Origin: an uncultured Prevotellaceae bacterium
GTDB lineage: Bacteria > Bacteroidota > Bacteroidia > Bacteroidales > Bacteroidaceae
DNA: 64,000 nt
Assembly (NCBI GenBank): GCA_902799765.1
Contig: CADCBZ010000004.1
Span: 1 to 64,000, forward strand
Direction: 5' to 3'
The notes beneath the pieces were generated by a model. The model saw nothing but the letters and a program-made list of their open reading frames with translations, searched no databases and was not told the origin of the DNA. The position numbers were made by a program, and so were the translations under genes. How positions within the stretch are numbered: position 1 is the stretch's first letter; every line of letters starts with the position of its first letter. Shown in pieces: positions 8,006 through 16,698 of the stretch.

Positions 8006-9829
8006 ATGGATATTTTCGACGCGTTAAAGCGGTACTTTGGATATGATTCGTTTCGCGAGAACCAAGAAGACATTATCATGCATGTTGTAGCTGGTAACGA
8101 TGCCCTTGTACTCATGCCTACAGGAGGTGGAAAAAGTTTATGTTATCAAATTCCTGCTCTTGTTATGGAGGGAACAACCGTGATTATCTCGCCGCTTATC
8201 AGTCTGATGAAGGACCAGGTGGAGACGCTTCGTGCCAACGGAATTGCTGCTGAGGCACTCAATAGCGGCAACGACAGCACTGAGGATCTGCTGATCAGAC
8301 GGCGGTGTGTGGCGGGAGAAATCAAACTGCTTTACATCTCTCCGGAAAGAGCCATCGCCGAGGCCGATCATCTGCTGAGTCACATGCGCTTGTCGCTGTT
8401 GGCGGTGGATGAAGCCCACTGCATCAGTCAATGGGGACATGATTTCCGTCCGGAATATACACAATTAGCGACTCTCAGGGTAAAATTCCCGAATATACCG
8501 ATAATGGCGCTCACCGCCACAGCCGATAAAGTAACCCGCCAGGATATCATAGAACAGTTACAACTGAAAGATGCACGTGAGTTTATCTCAAGTTTTGATC
8601 GACCAAATCTAAGTCTCTCCGTAAAAAGAGGTTATAAAAATGCTGAGAAGATGCATTTTATCCTGAATTTCATCAAGGCGAGACCATTGGAAGCAGGTAT
8701 CATCTACTGTCTGAGTAGAAAGACGACCGAGAAAGTGGCTGAAGACCTCAGGAAGAAAGGTATTAACGCAGCAGCATATCATGCCGGTATGAATCCATCG
8801 GAACGAAGTATGACGCAGGAGCAGTTTAAGAACGACCAACTCTTGGTGGTGTGTGCCACAATCGCTTTTGGTATGGGCATCGACAAAAGTAATGTGAGAT
8901 GGGTGATCCACTATAATATGCCCAAAAGCATCGAGAGCTTCTACCAGGAGATCGGTCGTGCAGGCAGAGACGGTGCTCCGGCAGATACCGTACTTTTCTA
9001 TTCATTAGCAGACATCATCCAACTGACGGAGTTTGCCAAGCAGAGCGGTCAGCAGGACGTGAATATGGAGAAACTCAGAAGAATGCAAGAATATGCGGAG
9101 TCAAGTGTTTGCAGGAGAAGAATTCTCCTAAACTATTTTAGTGAACAGACCGACCGCGATTGCGGCAACTGTGACGTGTGTGAGAATCCACCGAAACGAT
9201 TTGACGGTTCATGTTATGTACAGATGGCGCTGAGTGCTGCCAAGCGAACCAATGAGGAGATCAGAATCTCGACCATCATTGAAATTCTGAAAGGCATCCA
9301 TTCTCCTATTGTTAACAAAAAAGGTTATGACCGTCTGAAGACTTTCGGTGTAGGCAAAGAGCTTACAACCAATGACTGGCAAGATTATTTATTACAGATG
9401 TTACAGATGGGGTTCTTCGAAATTGCCTATAATGACGGAAACAAGGTAAAGGTGACGGCTATAGGCGAAGATGTACTCTATGGAAGAAAGAAAGCAGAAC
9501 TCTACATTGTTGATCATAGTGAGAAAGAATCACCAAAGAAGAAGACAAAATTTAGACTGGAGATTCCTACTATTACCATCCCTGGTTTACCGCCGACAAC
9601 GGGTATTGAGGATCCAAAACTATTTGAGGCATTGCGCAGTCTGCGAATGACCTGTGCCGAGAAAGAAGGTCTCCCACCATACATCATCTTCAGTGACAAG
9701 GTGCTACATGCCCTTGCCACTATCAAGCCCACGACCTTGGAACAGTTCGGCTGTATCTCTGGTATCGGTGAGCATAAACTGCAAAAGTATGGCGAACGCT
9801 TTGTATCACTCATCAGGAAATTCGTTTAA
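8006..9829 (+). CDS. recQ: ATP-dependent DNA helicase RecQ
   Basis: A 3'-to-5' DNA helicase for recombination and fork repair, 607 residues from the ATG at 8006. Motifs seen: Walker A PTGGGKS at residues 38-44, DEAH at 135-138, TATAD, the helicase C segment ATIAFGMGIDKSNVRWVIHYNMP, and QEIGRAGRDG. The RQC zinc cluster C(R3)... CGNCDVC follows, then a winged helix. A C-terminal HRDC domain includes GISGIGEHKLQKYG. The start was chosen because the upstream TTG overlaps the promoter. The next gene begins about 105 bases downstream with its own promoter. Confidence 0.96.
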   Translation: MDIFDALKRYFGYDSFRENQEDIIMHVVAGNDALVLMPTGGGKSLCYQIPALVMEGTTVIISPLISLMKDQVETLRANGIAAEALNSGNDSTEDLLIRRRCVAGEIKLLYISPERAIAEADHLLSHMRLSLLAVDEAHCISQWGHDFRPEYTQLATLRVKFPNIPIMALTATADKVTRQDIIEQLQLKDAREFISSFDRPNLSLSVKRGYKNAEKMHFILNFIKARPLEAGIIYCLSRKTTEKVAEDLRKKGINAAAYHAGMNPSERSMTQEQFKNDQLLVVCATIAFGMGIDKSNVRWVIHYNMPKSIESFYQEIGRAGRDGAPADTVLFYSLADIIQLTEFAKQSGQQDVNMEKLRRMQEYAESSVCRRRILLNYFSEQTDRDCGNCDVCENPPKRFDGSCYVQMALSAAKRTNEEIRISTIIEILKGIHSPIVNKKGYDRLKTFGVGKELTTNDWQDYLLQMLQMGFFEIAYNDGNKVKVTAIGEDVLYGRKKAELYIVDHSEKESPKKKTKFRLEIPTITIPGLPPTTGIEDPKLFEALRSLRMTCAEKEGLPPYIIFSDKVLHALATIKPTTLEQFGCISGIGEHKLQKYGERFVSLIRKFV

Positions 9830-9908
9830 AAAGTAAAAAAACGCCCCAACAAATGTCACTTTTTGCTAAAATATAGCACAGAAAGTCTTTTTTGTGCGAA
9901 ATAATTAG

Positions 9909-9916
9909 TAACTTTG
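9909..9916 (+). promoter_or_regulatory. Promoter -7 element of the glycogen-synthase-like gene
   Basis: TAACTTTG, followed 18 bases later by an ATG at 9935 (MAKKK). That ATG is out of frame with the rest of the gene; see the adjacent CDS. Confidence 0.7.
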
Positions 9917-9959
9917 CGCGGTAAAATCATAGCTATGGCAAAGAAAAAGCGACAACACC

Positions 9960-10712
9960 TTGTCACTCATGGGAAAGGGCCTTCCGCAAGCAATGCAGGA
10001 GCGTAATCATGAAATCCGTACGTTTATGCCGAAATGGGGTACCATCAACGAGCGTCGCGGACAACTTCATGAGGTGATTCGTCTGTCGGGTATGAACTTG
10101 ATCATCAACGATACCGATCACCCCTTGATTATCAAGGTGGCTTCTATCCCATCTGCCAGAGTCCAGGTGTATTTCATCGATAATGATGATTATTTTGGCA
10201 AGAGACTGATGGAGAAGGACGAGCAGGGAGAAGACTATACGGATAACGGTGAGCGTGCCATTTTTTTTGCCCGTGGTGTGCTGGAGACAGTTAAGAAACT
10301 TCGTTGGATACCAGATATCATCCATTGTCAAGGTTGGATGAGTGCTACCATCCCCTTCTACGTGAAGACAGCTTATCACGATGAGCCGTCTTTTGCTGAA
10401 ACAAAGGTGGTGACTTCACTCTTTTCACAGCATCTCGACAAGGATTTCGGAAGTGATTTCAAACAATGTCTGGAGTTCCGTGAGGGACGTGCAGCGTTGT
10501 TGAAGGACTATCCTGATAGCTTTGATTTTAACGAACTGTCAAAAATGGCCATAGAATACAGCGATGGTGTTGTGGTGGCAGACAAAGATGTGAATAAGGG
10601 CCTTGTGGACTTTGCAGAGGGAAAGAACATTCCTGTGCTTGACTATCATGAGGATTTTGCCGATGCCTATGAGGCATTTTACGGGCAACTTTTTCCCGAG
10701 GAGGCCGAATGA
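9960..10712 (+). CDS. Glycogen/starch synthase catalytic-domain (GT5 N-terminal) protein with a damaged 5' end
   Basis: The readable frame resembles the short Bacteroidetes glycogen-synthase-like proteins that contain only the N-terminal GT5 Rossmann half: GKGLPQAMQERNHEIRTFMPKWG, then LHEVIRLSGMN, YFIDNDDYF, FFARGVLETVKKL and DIIHCQGWMSA. The family normally opens with MAKK-type residues and a first beta strand before this point. Here the ATG at 9935 encodes MAKKK, but the frame then differs by one base and stops at about 10006. The homologous frame has no ATG before 9969. A short internal deletion with frameshift is the simplest reading. The enzyme also lacks the C-terminal donor-binding half, as is normal for this family, so catalysis is unproven. 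Confidence 0.75.
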   Translation: MSLMGKGLPQAMQERNHEIRTFMPKWGTINERRGQLHEVIRLSGMNLIINDTDHPLIIKVASIPSARVQVYFIDNDDYFGKRLMEKDEQGEDYTDNGERAIFFARGVLETVKKLRWIPDIIHCQGWMSATIPFYVKTAYHDEPSFAETKVVTSLFSQHLDKDFGSDFKQCLEFREGRAALLKDYPDSFDFNELSKMAIEYSDGVVVADKDVNKGLVDFAEGKNIPVLDYHEDFADAYEAFYGQLFPEEAE

Positions 10713-10744
10713 AATAATAAAAATAGATACCCACTGAAGAATAT

Positions 10745-12211
10745 ATGAAAATAAGATTGTTGACAGCGATTGCATTCACAGCAATGGCGATATTCTCTTG
10801 TACAGAAGATACGAATAATATCGGAGGTTCGCTTACACAGAATACGGATAACTTGAAGATAAGTACGGGTATTTACTCGGCGACCACTAGGTCGATTCTT
10901 GCAGACTCTGTGTATGCTCGTAATTTCGATTGTTACTTCGGCATGGTGAAAGATCCCGAGACCGACACTTACGTTAAGAACGAGTATATGGCACAGTTTA
11001 ATATGCTCGAAGATTTGATCATGCCTGAGGAAATTGAGATTGAGAGTAAGATTGGCAATGAGATCGTAGCAGATTCCTGTGAGATCTGGTTTTACTTTGA
11101 CAAAGCCAACTGCTATGGTGACACCCTAACCCCAATGAAGATGCGTGTAATGGAGTTAAACAGGGCGATGGACTCTGAGGCTACCTATTACAGTAACTAT
11201 GATCCTGAGAAGGAAGGTTACATTAGGGAGGGTGGTCTGCAGAAAGACTTGGTGTTCACATTAGCCAATCTCACCTACTCTGATAGCGCCCGTAACGTAA
11301 AAAACTATGTAGACATTGGGCGTGTGACTATTAATGACCCGTACAAGGACAAAAATGGTAAGATATACTCGAATTACGGTTCCTATATCCTACAAAACTA
11401 CTATAACCATCCCGAGTATTTCAAGAACTCTTATACGTTTGTCCAAAATCTTTGTCCTGGTTTCTATTTTAAGCATACAGACGGACTAGGTGTGATGGCC
11501 AAGATGTCACGTATCGAATTGAAGACCTACTTCAGATACACGAGATCAGAGAAGACTATTTATGCTGTGCTGACGCTTGCATCTACTTCAGAAGTATTAC
11601 AGACTGTAAAGGTAACGAATGATAAGGAAGGACTGGAACGACTGGTGAGTGACAACAGCTGCACCTATCTGAAAGCACCTGCAGGTATCTTCACAGAGGT
11701 TACGTTGCCTGTAGATGAGATTATGGCAGATAATTCCCTCGACGACTATCTGCTCTCTGTCAGTATGAGCTTCGAACGTCTGAATAGTCTGAATCCGAAC
11801 GACAAATATAACTTTGCCGCTCCTTCGACCATCCTCTTACTGCCGAAGGATAGTCTGTACACTTTCTTTGAGAAAGAGAAGACATACGACTACAAACGTT
11901 TTTATGTGGCAACACTCGCGAAGAACAATTACGCCTTTACGAACTTAGGCGACTTGATTTCGACTATGTATGTTGATAAGATCATGGGGATACTTGATGA
12001 TCCTGACTGGGTCAAGAAACACCCGGATTGGAACAAGGTCGTGCTGGTGCCCATCACCCAACCGAAGACAATTACCGTCACCACAAAAAGTGGCAGTACT
12101 ACGACTTCGACAACTCCTATCAGTAATCAGATAGGATTGTCGAGTACGCAGTTGGTTGGTGGTTTGAATTCTCCTATAGAGATTAAAGTTATCTTCGCAA
12201 AATTCTTATAG
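10745..12211 (+). CDS. DUF4270-family outer-membrane-associated lipoprotein
   Basis: A 488-residue lipoprotein: the N-terminus MKIRLLTAIAFTAMAIFSC ends in a lipobox Cys at residue 19, followed directly by TEDTNNIGGSL, typical of DUF4270. Repeated segments such as SCEIWFYFDKANCYGDTLTPMKMRV and STILLLPKDSLYTFFE fit the family, whose role is unknown. It lies 32 bases after the glycogen-synthase-like gene, the same neighbour order seen in related genomes as far as I recall, and is likely cotranscribed with the small gene that follows. Confidence 0.88.
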   Translation: MKIRLLTAIAFTAMAIFSCTEDTNNIGGSLTQNTDNLKISTGIYSATTRSILADSVYARNFDCYFGMVKDPETDTYVKNEYMAQFNMLEDLIMPEEIEIESKIGNEIVADSCEIWFYFDKANCYGDTLTPMKMRVMELNRAMDSEATYYSNYDPEKEGYIREGGLQKDLVFTLANLTYSDSARNVKNYVDIGRVTINDPYKDKNGKIYSNYGSYILQNYYNHPEYFKNSYTFVQNLCPGFYFKHTDGLGVMAKMSRIELKTYFRYTRSEKTIYAVLTLASTSEVLQTVKVTNDKEGLERLVSDNSCTYLKAPAGIFTEVTLPVDEIMADNSLDDYLLSVSMSFERLNSLNPNDKYNFAAPSTILLLPKDSLYTFFEKEKTYDYKRFYVATLAKNNYAFTNLGDLISTMYVDKIMGILDDPDWVKKHPDWNKVVLVPITQPKTITVTTKSGSTTTSTTPISNQIGLSSTQLVGGLNSPIEIKVIFAKFL

Positions 12212-12220
12212 AGACAAACT

Positions 12221-12349
12221 ATGGCTGACGGATTCCTCGAGAAACATCATGAAGCGTATGAGGCCCGCAAGGAAGCGTGGCTCAGAAAGAAGAAACATTT
12301 ACCCAAGATAACCAAAAGAATAGAGCGCCCAGATGATGAGGCGCTCTAA
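12221..12349 (+). CDS. Small basic protein of 42 residues, conserved Bacteroidetes type
   Basis: Translation begins MADGFLEKHHEAYEARKEAW and continues through LRKKKHLPKI to the end ERPDDEAL. It starts nine bases after the DUF4270 stop. I recall similar 40-50 residue proteins (MADN-LE-, KKKHLP, ERPDDEAL) in other Bacteroidales; no function is known to me. The last eight codons and stop form an intrinsic terminator, so the C-terminal sequence may be constrained by RNA as much as by protein. It is highly charged, with no membrane segment or signal peptide. Confidence 0.7.
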   Translation: MADGFLEKHHEAYEARKEAWLRKKKHLPKITKRIERPDDEAL

Positions 12350-12356
12350 TTCTTTT
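12321..12356. terminator. Bidirectional intrinsic terminator inside the end of the small CDS
   Basis: TAGAGCGCC (321-329) pairs perfectly with GGCGCTCTA (340-348) across a ten-base loop, followed by AATTCTTTTC. Read on the minus strand the stem is followed by TTCTTTT, so it also serves uvrD, which ends at 12357. Confidence 0.85.
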
Positions 12357-14693
12357 CTATCCGATGATTTTGAACTTGGCAAACTTCAGCAACAGCTGTT
12401 TGGTGCCTGTATTCTTAAACTCCACTGTAGCCTTGGTGTTTTCCCCTGTTCCCTCAATCCGGGTTACGGTTCCGATACCAAAACGCTGATGCTCGATCTT
12501 GGCACCTTCTCGTAGGTCACTGGGACTGGGATCGGTAGCCAAAGGTCGAGGAGCCACAGCATTATATACTCGCTTGAAGTTTGGGCCAAAGGGATCGACA
12601 GGCTTCTCTGGTTGACGGGGCGCGACAACACGAGGCTTCGGATCGGCCTTAAACTGCGTAGCAACGGGGCGCGGGTTCTGCATCCATTCTGGACCGTCGC
12701 TGCGGTAGTTGCGATTTCGTTCAAAGGAAACTTTTTCGATAGTGCCCTCTGATTGTACCTGCAACAATTCGGGATCGATATCACGGATGAAACGCGAAGG
12801 TGTGTCGTACTCCATGCGTCCATAGCGCCAACGATTCTGGGCGCAGGTTAGGATGCAGTGTTTCTCGGCACGTGTGATGGCTACATATAGCAGACGGCGT
12901 TCCTCCTCAAGTTCACGCATGGAGTTGGTACACATGGGACTGGGGAAGATATTCTCTTCAAGTCCTACCACAAACACCGTCGGAAACTCCAGACCTTTGG
13001 CAGAATGGATGGTCATCAGTGTCACCTTATCATCAGAATCTCCTTCATCACTATCCAGATCGGTGAGAAGTGCCACTTCTTGCAGGAAATCAGGCAAATA
13101 AATCTGATCCGCCATATCTTCCTCGCGACGAGCCTCAACGAAGTCTTGCATACCACTCAGAAATTCTTCTAAGTTCTCCTGACGGGATATATCCTCAGGA
13201 TTACGCCCAGAATAGATATCCTTGCTGATACCAGAATTCATGATAATATCGTGACCTAAGGTGTAGGCATCCTCTGTGTTCAGTCGCGTTATCCAACCCT
13301 CTATCAGTTCACGGAAGTTTTGGAGCTTGGTCATCGTGCCCTTGCTGACATCCATCGGGAATAGTACAGGTTCCTTGATCACCTGCCAAAGACTGACACC
13401 AAAAACTTGTGCTGTTTGGACAATCTTCCCGACTGTCGTATCACCAATTCCTCGTGACGGGTAGTTAACGATACGTTTGAAAGCCTCCTCGTCGTTGGGA
13501 TTGGCAATCAGACGGAAATAAGCAATCACATCCTTGATTTCCTTACGCTGATAGAAACTTAATCCTCCGTAGATACGATATGGGATATTATCCTTACGCA
13601 TCTGTTCCTCAAAGGAACGGCTCTGAGAGTTTGTACGGTAAAGGATAGCGAAGTCACTCCAGGAGCAGTGATCTTGCCGACGAATGCGTTTGATGTCCTG
13701 TGTGACAATCATAGCCTCTTCTTTATCCGAGTAGGCAGGTTTCAGTTGCAGACGTTCCCCATGCTCATTTTTAGAGAACACATTCTTGGGTATCTGTCGC
13801 TCATTACGACGGATTAGGGAATTGGCAGCCTGCACAATCAACTGTGTAGAACGGTAGTTCTGTTCCAGTTTGAAGAGTCTGGCATTCTGATATTGCGACT
13901 GGAAATTGAGAATGTTATCGATATTGGCACCACGGAACGAGTAGATACTTTGGGCATCATCACCCACGACACACACTTTCTGGCGCTCTTTCGTCAGTTG
14001 ATAAACAATAGCCTGTTGGGCATAGTTGGTGTCCTGATACTCATCAACCAGTACGAACTGGAACTTCTCGACATATTTCTGACGGATATCCTCATGTGTC
14101 TGGAATAGCACCCATGTCTGCACCAACAGATCGTCGAAGTCCATCGCATTCGCCTGACGGCATCGTTCCGCGTACCTTATATATATTGTTGACACCTGAG
14201 GACGTTTCTGCTGAGTATCGTCAGTCGCCCATGCACTTTGGGCATACTGCTGCGGTAATAGCAGGTGGTTCTTTGCCATTGAGATACGATCGGCCACAGA
14301 TGAAGGCTTATATACCTTATCGTCAAGTCCCAACTCTTTGATAATGGCTTTCACCAGAGAACGGGCATCTGTCTGATCGTAAATCGTAAAGTTGGAGGAA
14401 TAACCGATCTTATCGGCTTCTGCCCGAAGAATTCGGGCAAAGACACTATGAAAGGTACCCATCTGCAGATAACGGGCATGTTCTTCGCCAACTAGTCGGC
14501 CTATTCGTTCCTTCATCTCACGTGCCGCTTTGTTGGTGAATGTCAGGGCGAGGATCTGCCAAGGTCTCATGCCCTGTTCCAACAGCCAGGCAATCTTATA
14601 GGTTAGAACGCGCGTCTTTCCTGATCCCGCACCGGCAATGACCAGACTTGCCCCGTCACAGTAGAGTACCGCATCTCGCTGACTATCATTCAG
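12357..14693 (-). CDS. uvrD: UvrD/PcrA-type ATP-dependent DNA helicase, no standard start codon
   Basis: A superfamily 1A helicase. Motifs: Walker A AGAGSGKTR (minus strand, about 14636-14610), ALTFTNKAAREM, DEYQDTN, GDDAQSIYSFRGA, LEQNYRST, TIHSAKGLEFPTVFV and LLYVAITRAEK. The C-terminus carries the usual PcrA-like beta-rich tail (HQRFGIGTVTRIEG). The frame is closed by TGA at 14705-14703, and between it and Walker A there is no ATG, GTG or TTG. The coordinates assume the CTG at 14693, giving 778 residues. The promoter -7 element ends at 14710, so very little upstream sequence is transcribed. It could use CTG, or carry a small indel. Confidence 0.9.
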   Translation of the reverse strand: MNDSQRDAVLYCDGASLVIAGAGSGKTRVLTYKIAWLLEQGMRPWQILALTFTNKAAREMKERIGRLVGEEHARYLQMGTFHSVFARILRAEADKIGYSSNFTIYDQTDARSLVKAIIKELGLDDKVYKPSSVADRISMAKNHLLLPQQYAQSAWATDDTQQKRPQVSTIYIRYAERCRQANAMDFDDLLVQTWVLFQTHEDIRQKYVEKFQFVLVDEYQDTNYAQQAIVYQLTKERQKVCVVGDDAQSIYSFRGANIDNILNFQSQYQNARLFKLEQNYRSTQLIVQAANSLIRRNERQIPKNVFSKNEHGERLQLKPAYSDKEEAMIVTQDIKRIRRQDHCSWSDFAILYRTNSQSRSFEEQMRKDNIPYRIYGGLSFYQRKEIKDVIAYFRLIANPNDEEAFKRIVNYPSRGIGDTTVGKIVQTAQVFGVSLWQVIKEPVLFPMDVSKGTMTKLQNFRELIEGWITRLNTEDAYTLGHDIIMNSGISKDIYSGRNPEDISRQENLEEFLSGMQDFVEARREEDMADQIYLPDFLQEVALLTDLDSDEGDSDDKVTLMTIHSAKGLEFPTVFVVGLEENIFPSPMCTNSMRELEEERRLLYVAITRAEKHCILTCAQNRWRYGRMEYDTPSRFIRDIDPELLQVQSEGTIEKVSFERNRNYRSDGPEWMQNPRPVATQFKADPKPRVVAPRQPEKPVDPFGPNFKRVYNAVAPRPLATDPSPSDLREGAKIEHQRFGIGTVTRIEGTGENTKATVEFKNTGTKQLLLKFAKFKIIG

Positions 14694-14709
14694 TTGCTGA
14701 AGTCAAGTG

Positions 14710-14717
14710 CAAAGTTA
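14710..14717 (-). promoter_or_regulatory. uvrD promoter -7 element
   Basis: Minus strand TAACTTTG. Transcription should begin around 14703, only about ten bases before the candidate CTG start. Confidence 0.7.
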
Positions 14718-14750
14718 CGAAAAAACGAGGGAAAAGCCAAATAATTTTTG

Positions 14751-14758
14751 TACCTTTG
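14751..14758 (+). promoter_or_regulatory. Promoter -7 element for the flavodoxin/ferredoxin gene
   Basis: TACCTTTG, 26 bases before the ATG at 14785; divergent from the uvrD promoter. Confidence 0.7.
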
Positions 14759-14784
14759 CATTCTCAATCAAGAATAATTCAATT

Positions 14785-15564
14785 ATGATACTCTATTTCT
14801 CAGGAACAGGAAACACCCGTTGGGTGGCCCAGCAGATAGCAAAGGCCATCGGTGAAGATTTACGATATATTCCCGATCTCATCCGGGAAGGAAACTACCA
14901 GCTGCAGTTAACGGAAGGTGAGCGATTGGGCATCTGCTATCCCACACATGGCTGGCAACCGCCAAGGATCCTCCGTGAATTCATCGGAAAGATGACGATT
15001 GTTGGAAAACCGGAATATTGTTGGGCACTGACCACTTGTGGCGATAGTACGGGCGAGGCGATGACGATCCTCAATAAGGATTTGGAGAAAAAAAGTTTGA
15101 AGGCAGAGACTTGTTTTTCCGTCATCATGCCAGAATCATACGTCTGTCTGCCGTTTATGTACACCGATCCTAAGGAGATAGAACAGAGAAAGATTGCACA
15201 CGCCAAACAACAGCTGGGACATATCATCGAAACGATCAGAGCTTGCCGTAAAGGTATTGAGGAACTGGAGAAGGGCGCCACTCCCCGCCTCTACTCCTAT
15301 GTGATTGGTGGCTATTTCAATAAGAAGATGGTGACAGACCGCAAGTTTACCGTTGATGCAGACATCTGCATCCAGTGTGGCAAATGTACCAAGGTCTGTC
15401 CTGTAGATAATATAGAAGGTACACCTCCCGTATGGCTTCATAACGGAAAGTGTACCTCATGTTTGGCCTGTTACCATTATTGTCCGGTACATGCCATCAA
15501 TTTTGGAAAGATCACACGCAAGCGTGACCAATACTATTTCAATAGACGCGGGGACCAAAAATAG
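14785..15564 (+). CDS. EFR1-type flavodoxin/ferredoxin fusion protein
   Basis: A 259-residue redox protein. The N-terminal flavodoxin fold starts at once with the FMN phosphate loop FSGTGNTRWVA (residues 5-15). The C-terminus has two [4Fe-4S] motifs: CIQCGKCTKVCP and CTSCLACYHYCP. Such proteins shuttle electrons between pyridine-nucleotide or ferredoxin pools and unknown partners. The ATG at 14785 is used because it directly precedes the flavodoxin loop and follows the promoter; upstream in-frame codons lie within the promoter. Its 3' end overlaps the convergent yggS gene by 26 bases. Confidence 0.9.
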   Translation: MILYFSGTGNTRWVAQQIAKAIGEDLRYIPDLIREGNYQLQLTEGERLGICYPTHGWQPPRILREFIGKMTIVGKPEYCWALTTCGDSTGEAMTILNKDLEKKSLKAETCFSVIMPESYVCLPFMYTDPKEIEQRKIAHAKQQLGHIIETIRACRKGIEELEKGATPRLYSYVIGGYFNKKMVTDRKFTVDADICIQCGKCTKVCPVDNIEGTPPVWLHNGKCTSCLACYHYCPVHAINFGKITRKRDQYYFNRRGDQK

Positions 15565-16213
15565 AAGTGCCGATGCGAACCATAGTGGAATGGGTTTCTA
15601 CAGCAATGAGATAGTCGTCGCTCATACCCCATGAACGTTCACGGAAAGCATCATCATTTGCAAAATATTTCTCTTTTATCTCATCAAAGAAATCTGCAGC
15701 CGTCTGCATCTCCCGACGGATCTGATCCTCATCGTCTACATTGGATGCCATCATCATCAGACCGCAGATACGGACGTGGGACATCGAGTGCCACTCACCT
15801 GCTTTAAGCAACTCACGACAGGCATCTAAAGTTAGTCCGTATTTGGTAGCTTCTTCAGCAATATGAAGTTCCAACAACACGTTGATAACACGTCCGCATT
15901 TCTCTGCCTGACGATTAATCTCTTTCAAGAGCTTCAGTGAATCAACAGCCTCAATCATAGACACATAAGGTGCTATATATTTGACTTTATTCGTCTGCAG
16001 ATGACCGATAAAATGCCACTCGATATCCTTTGGCAGTTGTTCATGTTTCTGGCGCAGTTCTTGTTCATGACTCTCACCAAAGACCCGTTGCCCTTCCTCA
16101 TATGCGGCCTCGATATATTCGTTCGGATGGTACTTACTAATTGCCACAAGGCGTACACCCTGTGGCAATGTGTCGAGTATTTGATGTAAATGAGATTTTA
16201 CGTCGTAATCCAT
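15539..16213 (-). CDS. YggS-family pyridoxal-phosphate-binding protein
   Basis: A 224-residue PLP homeostasis protein (PLPBP/YggS), a fold type III alanine-racemase-like barrel. The PLP lysine lies in LVAISKYHPNEY near residue 27. Family blocks WHFIGHLQTNKVKYI, ICGLMMMAS and MGMSDDYLIAVETHSTMVRIGTSIFG are all visible (the first with W instead of M). It lies two bases before DUF4494 in a unit headed by the pseudokinase, and its 3' end runs into the convergent ferredoxin gene with no room for a terminator. Confidence 0.93.
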   Translation of the reverse strand: MDYDVKSHLHQILDTLPQGVRLVAISKYHPNEYIEAAYEEGQRVFGESHEQELRQKHEQLPKDIEWHFIGHLQTNKVKYIAPYVSMIEAVDSLKLLKEINRQAEKCGRVINVLLELHIAEEATKYGLTLDACRELLKAGEWHSMSHVRICGLMMMASNVDDEDQIRREMQTAADFFDEIKEKYFANDDAFRERSWGMSDDYLIAVETHSTMVRIGTSIFGPRVY

Positions 16214-16215
16214 CG

Positions 16216-16698
16216 TTATTGTTCGTATTCTGGTTTGTCGTCTTTTTTGTCACCTTTACTATATTCGAAGACATCCATCAGGGTAGTCTCTGCCACTGAG
16301 GCAATCACATAGTCGATCATCGTACCACCCATCACCTCTTCGATATTCTTTACAGCACCATTAAAGGAACCTGCCTGAGCCAGATAAGTCACCGTAGATC
16401 GCTTCTCTTTCTCAGTCTTCTCGTCAATGGTGATAAACTGAAGTTTAGCCTTATACCATTTGTCGGCCATTTCGTCGTCGGAGAAGAAAATCTCCTTATA
16501 GGCAGCCTTCTTAATATCGGTGACATCGAATTCACCGCTAATGTATGAAGACATCTCCTCGATGATACGTTCCTCAGCCTCACTAAAGCTAAGGGCATCC
16601 ACCACATACGATTCTGTTACTTTCTTCTGCAAGCCATCATCCATCACCTTCTCGTAACGGATCTTGCATTCAAACCAATTTGCTGTTCTACTTCTCAT
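16216..16698 (-). CDS. DUF4494-family protein
   Basis: A 160-residue soluble protein beginning MRSRTANWFECKIRYEKVMDDG, a hallmark of Bacteroidetes DUF4494. The pattern of predicted strands and amphipathic helices is regular, with no signal peptide, zinc motif or membrane segment. Its function is unknown. It overlaps the pseudokinase gene by 11 bases, implying coupled translation, and is followed by yggS two bases later. In this genome it therefore belongs to the pseudokinase-DUF4494-yggS unit. Confidence 0.85.
   Translation of the reverse strand: MRSRTANWFECKIRYEKVMDDGLQKKVTESYVVDALSFSEAEERIIEEMSSYISGEFDVTDIKKAAYKEIFFSDDEMADKWYKAKLQFITIDEKTEKEKRSTVTYLAQAGSFNGAVKNIEEVMGGTMIDYVIASVAETTLMDVFEYSKGDKKDDKPEYEQ

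Noticed and set aside
12853-14108. Plus-strand frames inside uvrD
   Set aside because: All are shorter than 90 codons, lack motifs and mirror conserved helicase motifs on the other strand.
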